A DNA stretch of 64,000 nt from Neocallimastix lanati (nom. inval.) (Eukaryota > Neocallimastigomycota > Neocallimastigomycetes > Neocallimastigales > Neocallimastigaceae), in the NCBI GenBank assembly GCA_016946835.1, contig JACVTC010000029.1, positions 752,501 to 816,500 of the forward strand. The letters run 5' to 3'. The translations under genes were made by a program, and so were the position numbers. Of this stretch, positions 26,628 through 40,194 are shown one piece after another. The notes beneath the pieces are model-generated. The model saw only the letters and a program-made list of their open reading frames with translations, ran no database searches and was not told the DNA's origin. Numbering within the stretch: the stretch's first letter is position 1; each line of letters opens with the position of its first letter.

Positions 26628-27540
26628 TAGAATAGAAAAATAATAGAAGAATTAAATAAAATATGAATTTTATTTTATTATTCAATATCCATGATCTATT
26701 AAATTTCAATCTCAATAATCAATCAATTTTAAAATGCATTTCTAAAACTTAAATAAAAAATTAAATAAAATATAATAAAAAAAAAAAAAAAATTAAAAAA
26801 AATAAAAAAAAAAAAAAAACATGTAAGAAAAATAGTAGTAATGATTAACAAAGATTTAATTGTATATAAAATTAAAATGACATAAATATGTCAATATAAA
26901 TATAATATTATTTTTATAATTATAAATAAATAAACATTTATATATATAAATAAATTCTTTAATAAATCAATAGATTCGTTATTATGAATAATAATATTAA
27001 GGATTATTATTTAATTCAGTTTCAAGCATCAATCAATTTCTATATGTCAATACAACAATTAATTTTTCAATTTATTATACCATGTTTTCAATTTCAATAA
27101 TTTTTTTTTTTTTTTTTAAATTATAATATATAATTATTTTTTATTATCAATAAATTTTTCTACATCCCATTAAATTTTAAGTTTTGTTTTAGCAAATAAA
27201 AATAAAAATAAATAAAAAAAAAAAAATCCACTACCAATTAATTAAAAAGTAACAACTACAAAAAAAAATAAGAAAAATAAAAAAATAAAAAAAAAAATTA
27301 CCCTCCGATTAGATTTTTTTTTAATAAAATAATATTTATTTTATTTAAAAAATGAAAATAAAAATAAAATAAAAATAAAAATAAATAAAATAAATAAAAA
27401 AAAAAAAAATTACCATACAATTAGATTTTGTTTATTAATAGAATAATATATATATATATTTTTTTTATATTTATATAATTAAAATACAAATAGACTTTAT
27501 TTTTATTAAAAAATTATTTTGTGAATTATATTAATTCAAA
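26628..27540. other. AT-rich 3' flank of the second scaffoldin-like gene
   Basis: Nothing but A/T-rich sequence with several poly-A runs (26777-26819, 27210-27300, 27395-27410). The 3' untranslated region must lie here, but no clear end signal stands out. Confidence 0.7.
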
Positions 27541-28882
27541 AATTTAATTCCTAACAAATAATAAATTATAATATTATTAAACCATAAACTTCGATAAAAC
27601 ATTTAATTTCAAATATACCAATAATATTATACCTAATATGTTTTTTTGTATCTTATTATTATTATTGTTGTTGTTGTTGTTGTTGTATAATTACAATTAT
27701 TACTATTATTAACTTATTTATTTATTATTTATTTATTTATTTTTTATTTATTTTGTAATTTACTATTTATTTATTTTGTAATACATAATATTATTATATA
27801 ATTATATTTATTATTCATAATAATGTCCTTTTTATATATAGATAATTTTTATTTTTTAAAATAGAATTAAAAAATAAACAAAAATATAATATATATTATT
27901 AATATTAAAATGTAAAGATAAGTTTTGATAATTATTAGGAAAAAATATCATATGTGTTAATATATAATAAATCTATACTTTTATTTTTAAAAATAATAAA
28001 TTATTTATATCTTATAATTAGATATAAATGTTTATCTTTGATGAAAGAAAAGAAATAAGATATTATATAATTATTTTATTTTCCCATTTAAAAGGAAAGA
28101 ATAATAAGTAAAGAAAAAAAAAATAATAATAAAAATATATATATATAACACATATTCAAAACGTTTTATATATATAAAGAGAAAGAGAAAATGGTGTGTG
28201 GGAGGTATTTGGTTTCTTAATAGATTTTTTATAATAAAATATAAGCAACAAAAAAAAAAAAAACAAATTCTTATTCTTAATCAAAATTGTGGAGAAAAAA
28301 AAAAGATCATAAGAAAAAATAAAAAAATTTATTTTTTTCTATATATACAATATACTATAATAATACATAGGTAACAAATTATACGTTTATTATTCACTTT
28401 TTTTTCGAATAATGTTTTTTTAAATTAATTTCTTTTCCATATTCTAATAAGTCATTTCTTCTTAAATTGTCATTTTTATTATCATTACTACTACTGCTGT
28501 TATTATTATTTACTGTTTTATTTTTATTATTTTTATTATTTATCACTATTCATTATTTTTATTATTATTCAAATTATGATAACAAAAATATATAGTTTCA
28601 TTACTTTTCATATATTAAATAAACTTTAAAAGACTAATTACGATTTATAATAAAAGTAAATTATAGCTTTATTAAATTTAAAAATACAGATTTATATAAT
28701 TTTTTTCAAAAAATAATACTACTATAAAATTAGATTTTCATCATATAAATAGATTAATATATATACTTTTTTTTCTTCTTTTAAAAAAGAAAAATATAAT
28801 GGATAGTTAAAAAACTTCTATTTACCTTCAATATTACCTATTTTTATGGTTTTTATTATTTATTATTTAACATTATGTTTTT

Positions 28883-28929
<47 letters not shown>

Positions 28930-29263
28930 CTTACTAATTTTTATTTTTTATTAAGAAAAATACCCTTTTATCAAAAAAAAAAAAAAAAAACCTTTTTATC
29001 ATTATCTTTGAATATACTTTTATAAGAAATAACAAAAATTAATAAAAAAAAAAAATAAATAATAAAATAAAACAACTAGTATAACATATATCATAATTAA
29101 TAAAAAAGTATAATTTACAGTTTCATTGATTATTATAATCATAAAAAAAAATAAAAAATAATTTACTTTTAAGCGATACTTATATGGAAAAAAATATATA
29201 TATACTTTAATACTATAATACCTTTTTTTTCTGTTTTATTTATTTATTGCTTTTGCTTTTGCT

Positions 29264-29294
<31 letters not shown>

Positions 29295-30640
29295 GGTGTT
29301 TAATCCTTCTTTATTTTCATTTTATTTTATTTTATTATCTTTTCCTTCTCTTTTCCATCCTACATTCTGCTTAGTTAAAATGATTATTTAAATAAATAAT
29401 TAAACTGCTTATTCCTATTGAATAATAAATATTATATTCTTTTCATTAATTCCAATTTTATATAATTCTTTATTCCATTTGTCTAATTTTTCTATTTCAT
29501 ATTATTGTACTAACAATTTTCCATAATGTAATAATCATAATAAACATGTCCATTTGAAAATGTAATTTTAACCCTTCCACAAAACTTCATTTACAAATTC
29601 AAACATTTTAATTTAATCAAATTTATAATAAACATGTCCATTTCAAATAATTTCTACATAAATTCTATAATAATTTACAATAATCATCTACAATAATCAT
29701 TTTTATTAACTAGTTCTTTTATTTCCAACATTTATTTCTCTATAATTTTATTGGACATAAAAAAGTTGTATTTATAATTTTATTTTATTGTATTAAATTA
29801 TTGTAGATGTTGTATAATATTTATTTAAATTTTAAATAGTATATTGGTTAATTTTATTTAATAATAAAGTTTGAACAAAGTTAGTTTTTTTTTTTTTTTA
29901 TATATATATAAAATGGATAATTTAACATTATAACTCTTATATCTAAAAAACACTAATTTTTTATTTTTTTATATTTTTTTTATATTTTTGAGAAACAGCA
30001 AAAAAAATATAAAATAATAATAAATAAATAAAGAATAAATAGAAATATATTTATATTTTATATAGTTTTTAAGATTATAAATTTCAATTTTCTTATTTTC
30101 TTTATTAATTTTTGAAAATTATCATATTAATATTTGAAAAATATTATATTTTTCTAAATTTCCTTTATTAATAAAGGAAAGATATATTTAAAGTTTTTTT
30201 TTTTTTTTTCTAATTTTCCATATTCATAAATAGAAATATATAGGAATTACCACAAATTTCGAATAATATATTGTATATTGTTAATAATAAATCTTATTCT
30301 CTTTATTGTAATAGCAATTTTAATTTTTAAAGTTTTTTTTTGTTAAAATGATGTATTAAAAAAAAATGAAATAAAAATTATAAATTAAAACAATACATCT
30401 AAAGAAAAATAAATTGCTTTAAATTTTAGTTACTTTTTCCTTCTTTTCTATATTACTATTATGAAAAAAAAAAAAAAAAAAAAAAATAATGTATTAATTT
30501 TAATATTTTTAAATATATATATTATTAAAAATTTATTATAATAAAAATCACTTTTACAATGAATAATTTATTTAATAATATAATAATTTTATTAATTTTA
30601 TCTGAATTTTAAAAATTAAATATGAAATATTAATTAAATA
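27541..30640. repeat. Large tandem duplication, copy A
   Basis: The segment starting AATTTAATTCCTAACAAATA matches the one starting at 30641 almost base for base over about 3 kb. Shared landmarks are the GTGTGTGGGAGGTATTTGG patch (28194 and 31377), the GCTTTT repeat (29250 and 32420) and the ACATGTCCATTT pairs (29545 and 32706). No long reading frame is present on either strand. Identity by eye is in the mid to high nineties per cent, so the duplication is fairly recent. Confidence 0.93.
28394..28512 (-). other. Coding-like 39-codon stretch on the minus strand (copy A)
   Basis: On the minus strand a possible acceptor ACAG is followed by a phase-1 stretch reading a run of Asn and Ser and then NDNLRRNDLLEYGKEINL, ending at TGA (28394-28396). 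The composition (E, D, R, G, H) is less trivial than AT-rich noise. No upstream exon or start could be assigned, so this may be a terminal exon or chance. Confidence 0.25.
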
Positions 30641-30753
30641 AATTTAATTCCTAACAAATAATAAAATATAATATTATTAAACCATAAACTTTGATAAAAC
30701 ATTTAATTTCAAACATACCAATAATATCATACTTAATGTTTTTTGTATCTTAA

Positions 30754-30856
<103 letters not shown>

Positions 30857-31572
30857 ATTTATTATTATTATTTATTATTATTATTATTTATTATTATTTA
30901 TTATTATTTATTATTATTTATTATTATTATTATTATTATTATTTATTATTATTTATTATTATTATTATTATTATTATTTATTATTCATAATAATATCCTT
31001 CTTATATATAGATAATTTTTATTTTGTAACATAGAATTAAAAAATAAACAAAAATTATATATATTTTAGAAATAGCAAAATATAAAGATAAGTTTTGATA
31101 ATTATTAGATAAAAAATATTATATACGTGTTAATATATAATAAATTTATACTATTTTATTTTTAAGAATAATAAATTATTTATATCTTATAATTAGATAT
31201 AAATGTTTATCTTTAATGAAAGGAAAGAAATAAGATATGATATAATTATTTTTTCTTCCCATTTCACAAGAGAATGAGAATAATAAGTAAAGAAAAAAAA
31301 AAAATAAGAATAAAAATATATATATATAAAACATACTTATAACGTTTTATATATATATATAGAGAAAGAGAGAATGGTGTGTGGGAGGTATTTGGTTTCT
31401 TAATAGATTTTTTTATAATAAAATATAAGCAAACAAGAAAAAACAATTCTTATTCTTAATCAAAAATTGTGGGGAAAAAAAAAAAGATCATAAGAAAAAT
31501 TAAAAAAATTTATTTTTATTTCTATATATTCAATATACTATAAACATAGGTAACAAATTATACGTTTATTAT

Positions 31573-31691
31573 TCACTTTCTTTTCGAATAATGTTTTTTT
31601 AAATTAATTTCTTTTCTATATTCTAATAAGTCATTTCTTCTTAAATTGTCATTTTTATTATCATTACTACTACTGCTGCTATTATTATTTA
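31573..31691 (-). other. Coding-like 39-codon stretch on the minus strand (copy B)
   Basis: Same length and frame as the stretch at 28394-28512, with three base changes (Asn to Ser, Gly to Arg, Lys to Arg). The frame and stop are kept. All three differences change an amino acid, which argues against strong selection. Confidence 0.25.
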
Positions 31692-33309
31692 CTGTTTTAT
31701 TTTTATTATTTTTATTATTTATCACTATTCATTATTTTTATTATTATTCAAATTATGATAACAAAAATATATAGTTTCATTACTTTTCATATATTGAATA
31801 AACTTTAACAGACTAATTACGATTTATAATAAAAGTAAATTATAGCTTTATTAAATTTAAAAATACAGATTTATATAATTTTTTTCAAAAAATAATAATA
31901 CTACTATAAAATTAGATTTTCATCATATAAATAGATTAATATATATACTTTATTTTCTTCTTTTAAAAAAGAAAATCATAATGGATAGTTAAAAAACTTC
32001 TATTTACCTTCAATATTACCTATTTTTATGGTTTTTATTATTTATTATTTAACTTTATGTTTTTTTTTTTATTATTATTTATTTATTTATTTACTTACTT
32101 ATTAATTTTTATTTTTTATTAAGAAAAATACCTTTTAATCAAAAAAAAAAAAAAAAAAAAAAACCTTTTTATCATTATCTTTGAATATACTTTTATAAGA
32201 AATAACAAAAATTAATAAAAAAAAATAATAAATAATAAAATAAAACAACTAGTATAACATATATCATAATTAATAAAAAAGGATAAATTACAGTTTCATT
32301 GATTATTATGATCATAAAAAAAAATAAAAAATAATTTACTTTTAAACGATACTTAAATGGAAAACATATATATATACTTTAATACTATAATACCTTTTTT
32401 TTCTGTTTTATTTATTTATTGCTTTTGCTTTTGCTTTTGTATTTTTTTTTTTTTTTTGTGTTAAATCCTTCTTTATTTTTATTTTATTTTATTTTATTAT
32501 CTTTTCCTTCTCTTTTCCATCCTACATTCTGCTTAGTTAAAATGATTATTTAAATAAATAATTAAACTGCTTATTCCTATTGAATAATAAATTTTATATT
32601 CTTTTCATTAATTCCAATTTTATATAATTCTTTATTCCATTTGTCTAATTTTTCTATTTCATATTATTGTACTAACAATTTTCCATAATGTAATAATCAT
32701 AATAAACATGTCCATTTGAAAATGTAATTTTAACCCTTCCACAAAACTTCATTTACAAATTCAAACATTTTAATTTAATCAAATTTATAATAAACATGTC
32801 CATTTCAAATAATTTCTACATAAATTCTATAATAATTTACAATAATCATCTACAATAATCATTTTTATTAACTAGTTCTTTTATTTCCAACATTTATTTC
32901 TCTATAATTTTATTGGACATAAAAAAGTTGTATTTATAATTTTATTTTATTGTATTAAATTATTGTAGATGTTGTATAATATTTATTTAAATTTTAAATA
33001 GTATATTGGTTAATTTTATTTAATAATAAAGTTTGAACAAAGTTAGCTTTTTTTTTATATATATATATATATATATAATGGATAATTTAACATTAAAACT
33101 ATTTATATCTAAAAAATATTAATTTTTTATTTTTTTATATTTTTGAGAAACAGCGAAAAAACATAAAATAATAATAAATAAATAAATAAAGAATAAATAA
33201 CAATATATTTATATTATACATAGTTTTTAAAATTATAAATTTCAATTTTCTTATTTTCTTTATTAATTTTTGAAAATTTCCTTTTTTAATAAAGGAAAGA
33301 TGTATTTAA

Positions 33310-33365
<56 letters not shown>

Positions 33366-34215
33366 CCAATTTTCCATATCATAAATAGAAATATATAGGA
33401 ATTACCATAAATTTCGAAGTTATAATATATAGTATATTGTTAATAATAAATCTTATTCTCTTTATTGTAATAGCAATTTTAATTATAAAAAATTAAGAAA
33501 AAAATTATCAAATATGTAATAAAGAATATTGGTATATCTGTAAATTACCAGTACTTTATTATTAATTCATTCTATATTAAAGAAAATATATTATAATTAT
33601 ACATTTACATTGTAATAAAATTAAAACTAAATCTAATAAATAAACCTTTTTTTTTTTTTTTTTTTTTTTTTTTTGAAATTAATTATAATAAAATAAATAA
33701 ATAAGAAAATAAATAATTAATTAATTAAGTAAATAAATAAGTAAATAAGTAAATAAAAATATTCAGTAGTATAATATAATCTTTTTTTTTTTTTTTAATA
33801 TTTAGTTCTTTTATATCAAATTTTATAATTGATTAAATTTAAAAAAGTTTAAAAAAATTTTTTTTGTTAATAATTTAAAATGATGTATTAAAAAAAAAAT
33901 GAAATAAAAATTATAATTACAAAAATACATCTAAAGAAAAATAAATTGCTTTAATTTTTAGTTAGTTTTTCTTTCTTTTCTATATTACTATTATGAAAAA
34001 ATAAAAAAAAAAAATAATGTATTAATTTTAATATTTTTGAATATATATATTGTTAAAAATTATTATTAAATAAACTATTCATTGTAAAAGTGATTTTTAT
34101 TGTAATATAAGGAAATAAAAATTATTTTGAATTTATTATAATTAAAAAAAAAAAATTATTTTTCTTCCTTTATTAATTTTATCTGAATTTTAAAATTAAA
34201 TAAAAATATTAATTA

Positions 34216-35017
34216 AGTACAATTAATGGCTTGAAATTTTTATTTTTTAATATTTTATATATTGGTATAATACTTGAATTTTAACATAATATATATATCT
34301 CAATGCAGTTTAACGTGGTTCATAATTACATTTTATAATACATTTTGTCAAAAATAATTCAATTAATTATTTTTTATTTCTTTATTTTTAATATATATGG
34401 TATATATTCAATTGAGCTTAAAGAGTTTATTATGTTTAAAAACTTTATACCTTTTTACTATAATAAAATAATTTAATTAGTAGATACCAAAATCAAAAAT
34501 ATTGAATTTTTATTTAATTAATAGAATTAATTCTTTATTAAAATTTATATTTCATTTTTATTATTATATTTTTTTATTTTAAACTAATTAATATTTTTAA
34601 GATTATCATTAATTAATATTTAAACTTATAATTTAACAAAAATCTTTTTTTTATTTTAATTTATTAAATAAATGTTAAAAAACTTTAATGATTGTTTTTC
34701 ATGGTGATTATTTATTATACCTCTTTCCTCTTTTTTTTTTTTTTTCTTTTTTAAAATTTTTTCAAATAATATTAATTATTAAAATAAAATAAAAAATAAT
34801 AACCAAAAAAAAAAAAAAAAAAAAAGAAAAAGAAAAAAAGAAAAAAAGAAAAAATTTTTTATTAAAAAAAAAAAATAAAATTTTTTTTCATCATCAATTT
34901 TTCTTTGTTAAAAAAAAAAAAAAAAAAAAAAATTTAGGAGATTTTTTTTATTAACAAAAAAAAAAAAAAAAAAAAAAAAAATTTAGGAGATTTTTTTTAT
35001 TAACAAGTGAAATTAAG
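34216..35017. other. AT-rich upstream region of the HMG-box gene with a duplicated leader
   Basis: The region is AT-rich, with poly-A and poly-T tracts near the gene. Just before the start codon the block poly-A + TTTAGGAGATTTTTTTTATT + AAC occurs twice (about 34905-34956 and 34957-35005). The probable promoter and 5' untranslated region lie here, but no specific element can be named. Confidence 0.6.
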
Positions 35018-38000
35018 ATGAATAATCCAAATTTGGGTAAATATAATAAATAATATATATTATTTTATAAAAAATCTTTAGTAATTATTAAAATAATAAA
35101 TAATGATAATATAGTTAATAATAATAAATTTTAATAATTAAATAATAAATTATAAAAAAAAAATTTTTAATAATATAATAGTTTACATTTACATACATTA
35201 AATTTTACATTTACATACAATAAAATTTTATATTTACATATAATAAATTTGTGTACGTAATTAATTTATGTGGCATAGTAATTGGATATTACAATATGTA
35301 TACATTTTAATATAGTATTATTAAATAAATTTGGTACTATAGAAGAAATTAAAAAAAATTGTCATTTAATAAAAACTTTAATACAATTAATTATTTTTTT
35401 ATTTATTTTTTTTAAATTAATATTTTATATCTATTTATTTACTATTATTATCGGTTATTAATTATTAATTATTACATATGTTTGATTATAATAAATATTA
35501 TAAATTATTATATTTTTTTAATTATCATGGTGGTTAATAATATAAATATTTACCTGATATTATAAATATTATAATATATTATTCATATATTTTATAATTT
35601 TATTTGTCTTTTAGTACAAGATGTAAAATATATTATGCTATTAGTTGATGAAAATGATAGAATTCCTAATACGAATGTAATACAACAAAGACCACAACAG
35701 AATATACCAACTCAACCACAAACTATTATTAATTCTAATGGTATGACTATGAGTTTACCACCAAATTATATTGTAACAAGAAATGGTTCATCAATGGATA
35801 CTTCACAAATCTCCACCTCTTCAAGCAATAACTCTAGTCCAACAACAACTTGTGAATTAATAACCCCTAATAATATCAATCTTCATGAGCCAACCACCAT
35901 AATTTATTCATCCCCTGTTGATACTAACACAACAGCTTCTTCTAATTTTTTAGATCGCCGTGGGCAAGATATTCGATATCAATCAGGTATAAATAATGTA
36001 AGACCAATTAATAATATCAATGGCGTAAACAATATTAATACAATGGGCAGTATAAATATAGTAAATCCAATTAATAATGTTAGCAATATAAATAGTATTA
36101 ATAATATGAGATCTGTCAGTAATGTAAGAAATGTTAATATCAATGTCAATAATATGGAACCTCCTGGAAATGTTGTTCTCATGAAATATGTTCCTGTCCC
36201 TGTAACTTCTTGTGATACTATAATATCTAACTTACCAGCTAATCCTAATCGAAGTCATGTTACCACAACATTAGATACCCGAAACTATTCCGGTCAAAGC
36301 AATTTCCATACGAATTATTCAAATAACAATCCTAATCAGCTCTCTTCCATCAATAATAATACTTTTACTAACAGAAGTAGTATCAGCCCCATCAATAAAA
36401 ACAAATATACCAGCAACAGAAGTAATCTCACTGCAATTAATGCAAATAATTATACCAACAACAGAAGTAATCTCACTTCCATCAATTCAAATAACTATAC
36501 TAATCGCAACTTAAATAATCTTACCTCAATGACTAATACTGCCTATACTAATCGTAACTTCACTCCAATCAATAATAATTTTACCAATAGAAGAATAAAT
36601 AACGTCTCCACCATAAATAATAAAAACTATATTAATACCAATGAAAATAGCTTCAATCCTATCAGTAGTAATAAAAATAATTATTCTAATTCTCCTGAAA
36701 ATAATTTCAATCACATAAATAGTAATAATAACTATAGTAATTGCTGTGGAAGTAATCTCACTACACTCGAAACCTATAGATTCAGTAATATGGGACAAAT
36801 GCAAAATCATCTTGGAAATAACAGCTCCATAACAACAGGTAATACTGTAGCCAGTAATAGTAGTAATTCTGTAACAGTTGTAAATAATTTATCAAATACT
36901 GCTAGTAATTCTGTAGCTATTGTAAATAATTTACCAAATACCAATAGTAATTTTGTAGATGTTGTTAATAGTTTAGCAAATAATAGTAGTAGTTCAGTGA
37001 CGGTTGTAAATAATTTAACAAATGTTAGTAGTAGTTCTGTAGCTGTTATAAATAATTTAGCAAATGCTAGTAGTAACGATTCTATAGCTGTTGTCAAAAA
37101 CTTAAGTAACAGTAATAATAGTCCTCTTACCGTTGTCAAAGGTTTAAATAATAGTAACAGTAGTTCAATGACTGTTGTTAAAAACTTAGGAAATAGTGAT
37201 ACTAATGCTATGACTGCTGTTAAAACTATGGTAAGTAATAGTAGTAATAGTATTAGTAGTAGTAGTAATAGTAGTAATAATTCTTTGGAAGCAATAAATA
37301 AATTAAGAAGTGAAAGTACCATTATCAATACAATGAATAGCTATGAAAGCGGAGGTACGACTACAACTTCTAATATCAATCATATAGGAAGTAGTAGCAC
37401 CCTCACAAATATGAACCATATTGGAAGTAGTAGTACCTTTACAAATTCTGTAAGTAGTATTAATACAATTGCTAAAATAGGTAGCAGTAGTAGTATTATC
37501 GATAATTCTATGAACAGTCTAGGAGAGGAGAGTAGTGGATTAACTATCACTGAAAATATACCCAATATCAATAACCTCTCCGAAAATAATGAGAGTTTAA
37601 ATTTAGGTGAATGCAGCAATATGACTACAATGAATAGTATTGATGGTAGTGAAGGTAGTTCCAGTAAAGGAGTACTTTTACCAATGAATGAGAACATTTC
37701 AACAAATGTTCAGACTCAAATGACAAATATATATCTCAATACAACTGCAAGTAACATCAGTAGTACTTCCAGTAATATCAATATAAATCTCAATGAGGAT
37801 CCACGTCCTATCCCAATATATCCAGTAAACGTCGAATTTATGAATCTCTATCAACAGGTAATTTCCATCCCAAATGGAAAAGATCTTCTCAATTTCCTTG
37901 AAGATCGCTCAAAGGAGGAAGTAGAACGCATTCTCGACTATGACTCTTCCATCCTTGAACGACTTCGTGATCAATTCATTAGTACAGGTTTCAAAAATAA

Positions 38001-38328
38001 GAAAAAACCGGTAGGATCTAATGAAATTCCACGTCCTCTCAATGCCTTCATGATCTATCGTCGTCATATGATTGAACAGTTGAACCCCTATCATCTCAAG
38101 GTTAAATATAATGATATGCATGCGGATATTGCAAAATATTGGCATAATGAACCTCAAGAAGTAAAAAATCAATATAAACTAAAATCAAATATTCATGTCT
38201 TAATTCATAGTAAATTGTAAGTTGGATGATCTTTTTAACCAAACTAAAAAAAAAAAAAAAAAAGAAAAAATATGAATTATAAAAATTTAGTAGAAAAAAA
38301 AATATATATAAAATAAAATAATGTAGTT

Positions 38329-38363
<35 letters not shown>

Positions 38364-38916
38364 AAAAAAAGAAATGAAAAAAAAATAAATATTTTAATAG
38401 AAGCTTATTATAAAAAATATAATAAGATAGAATGGATTATTATTATTATTATTTTTTTCTTTTTTATTCATTATTTCTCAACTAATTATATTAAGTTTTA
38501 ATGATAATAATAATATAATATAATAATCGTAGTAGTAGTAATAGTAGTATTTAATATAAAATTTTTTAGTTTTACTGTTTTGTTCTTTATATATATATTT
38601 TTCATACTTATAAAATTTTCTTTTATTAATATTCAATATTTTTTTTTCTTTTTTATATTAAATAAATATATATGTATATATACTTTTATTTTTAAAATTT
38701 TATAGATTTCCTAATTATAAATATATTCAGACTAAAGGAAAGAATAAAAATAATAGTAAATATGATAAATATATTGCAAAGAAACTAAAAAAAGAAGTGG
38801 AACCTGAAAAACGTGCTAAACTCATGAGTAAATTAAGTAAAAAGTTTTTACGTATGCATGCTGAATTCCGTAAAATATTAGGTAAATTTAAGATTAATAA
38901 AATAATAAATAAATAA
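35018..38916 (+). CDS. HMG-box protein of the fungal mating-type class, Asn/Ser-rich
   Basis: Three exons fit: 35018..35036 (ATG, MNNPNL), 35615..38216 and 38706..38916, with junctions G|TA (Val) and TT|A (Leu). They encode about 943 residues. Residues 1-790 or so are low-complexity Asn/Ser/Thr with internal repeats (NN-L-x-N-x-S-S-S-x-x-V-x-V-V units at 36850-37230). The HMG box spans about 812-890: PRPLNAFMIYRRHMIEQL, the conserved W and Y, and H-x(4)-FPNYKY. It is split by the intron at residue 874. A basic tail follows (KKLKKEVEPEKRAKLMSKL). The donor GTAAGT at 38217 is a perfect consensus. By family it should be a DNA-binding nuclear regulator; the MATA_HMG type includes sex-determining factors, but many HMG proteins have other roles. 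An alternative end would splice at 38882 into a short exon at 39242. Confidence 0.85.
35037..35614 (+). other. First intron of the HMG-box gene
   Basis: Donor GTAAATATAAT, acceptor TTTGTCTTTTAG at 35614; 578 bp, phase 1. It moves the start codon upstream of the long reading frame and adds MNNPNLVQDVKYI. It is AT-rich and contains no other feature. Confidence 0.75.
38217..38705 (+). other. Second intron, inside the HMG box
   Basis: Donor GTAAGTTGG, acceptor AATTTTATAG at 38705; 489 bp, phase 2. The splice joins HSKL to FPNYKY, completing the third helix and tail of the HMG box. Without it the box would stop early at TAA 38218-38220. Confidence 0.9.
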
Positions 38917-39970
38917 ATAAATAAATAAATAAACAATGAAAAATATAGAAAAACTTTTGAAAAATATAAAATTGATTAATATATAGAATAACTATTATGT
39001 CAAATTTTATATTAAATTGCTTTTTTTTTTTTTTTTTTTTATTTTTTTAATTATATTTAATACTTAATAGATACTGTAAAATCAATTCCTCCTGTGCCAA
39101 AAAAATAAATCTATAAATCAAATAATTATCCATTTCAATTATAAAAAAAAAAAAAAAAAAAGTGTATGCAAACATAATAAATAAAAAAAAAAAAAAAAAA
39201 AAAAAAAAATAATAATATAATAATAATTTCAATATAATCAGATATTCTTCGACACCTCAATATATATATATATATATATTAAAATATACATAAATCTAAG
39301 ATAAATCGAAAAATATTAAACACCAAAAAAAAAAAAGCTAAATCATTTTATTTATATATTGGAAATTAATAATATATATATATAACTATATACATTATTA
39401 TTATTATTATTATTATTAATTTTCAATTTATAATTTTTAATTATTTATATAATTATATTATGAAATGTCAAAATACATATATACTTATTTATAAGAAATA
39501 CAACATAAATTAGTTTTTACATTACAGAAAATTAATTGTTATATATTCATATCTTATTATAAAAAAATTTCTTTAAAAAAAAAACTATATATATTTCTAT
39601 ATATATATTTGAATCATTTAGATTATCCTCATTTTATTTTAGAATATATATTTTAATATATATAAAATAAGTAACTCATTTATATACACATCAATGCATT
39701 TACAAACAAAATTTTTTTATTATTTTTTCTTTTTTGTTTTTATTTTAAACATAAATTATTTAAATTCACCTATTTTCCTTAAAAACAGTAGATAATAATG
39801 ATAATAATCAAAGTATTTAATTTTTTTATATACATTTTTTATAAATATAAAATAATTAATATTAATAATAATAAGCTATTAAATAAAATGATATTATTAA
39901 TGGAAAGAAATGAAATTGAATAGAAAGAGTAAAGCTGTATATTAAATATATATATATTATTTTAAACTTA

Positions 39971-40194
39971 TTAAAACAATAGCTGTCAGTAAAATACCAG
40001 TTTATAAAAATATCTATAATTTGATTTAAATTCATATAATAATAATAACTATATCAGAACAATTATACAATTAATGTTAATATTAAAACAATAGCTGTCA
40101 GTAAAATACCAGTTTATAAAAATATCTATAATTTGATTTAAATTCATATAATAATAATAACTATATCAGAACAATTATACAATTAATGTTAATA
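39971..40194. repeat. Exact 112-bp tandem duplication
   Basis: The 112 bases starting TTAAAACAATAGCTGTCAGT (39971-40082) are followed immediately by an identical copy (40083-40194). No difference is seen between copies, so the event is recent or is an assembly duplication. Confidence 0.95.

Noticed and set aside
31264-31446. 60-codon minus-strand frame with KKPNTSHTPFSLSLY
   Set aside because: The GC-richer patch is conserved in both duplicate copies, but the frame depends on poly-A/T flanks and has no partner exon; I could not support it as a gene.
36807-37328. 173-codon minus-strand frame across the HMG gene
   Set aside because: It is the antisense shadow of the Asn/Ser/Val repeats in the HMG protein and is rich in Leu for that reason.
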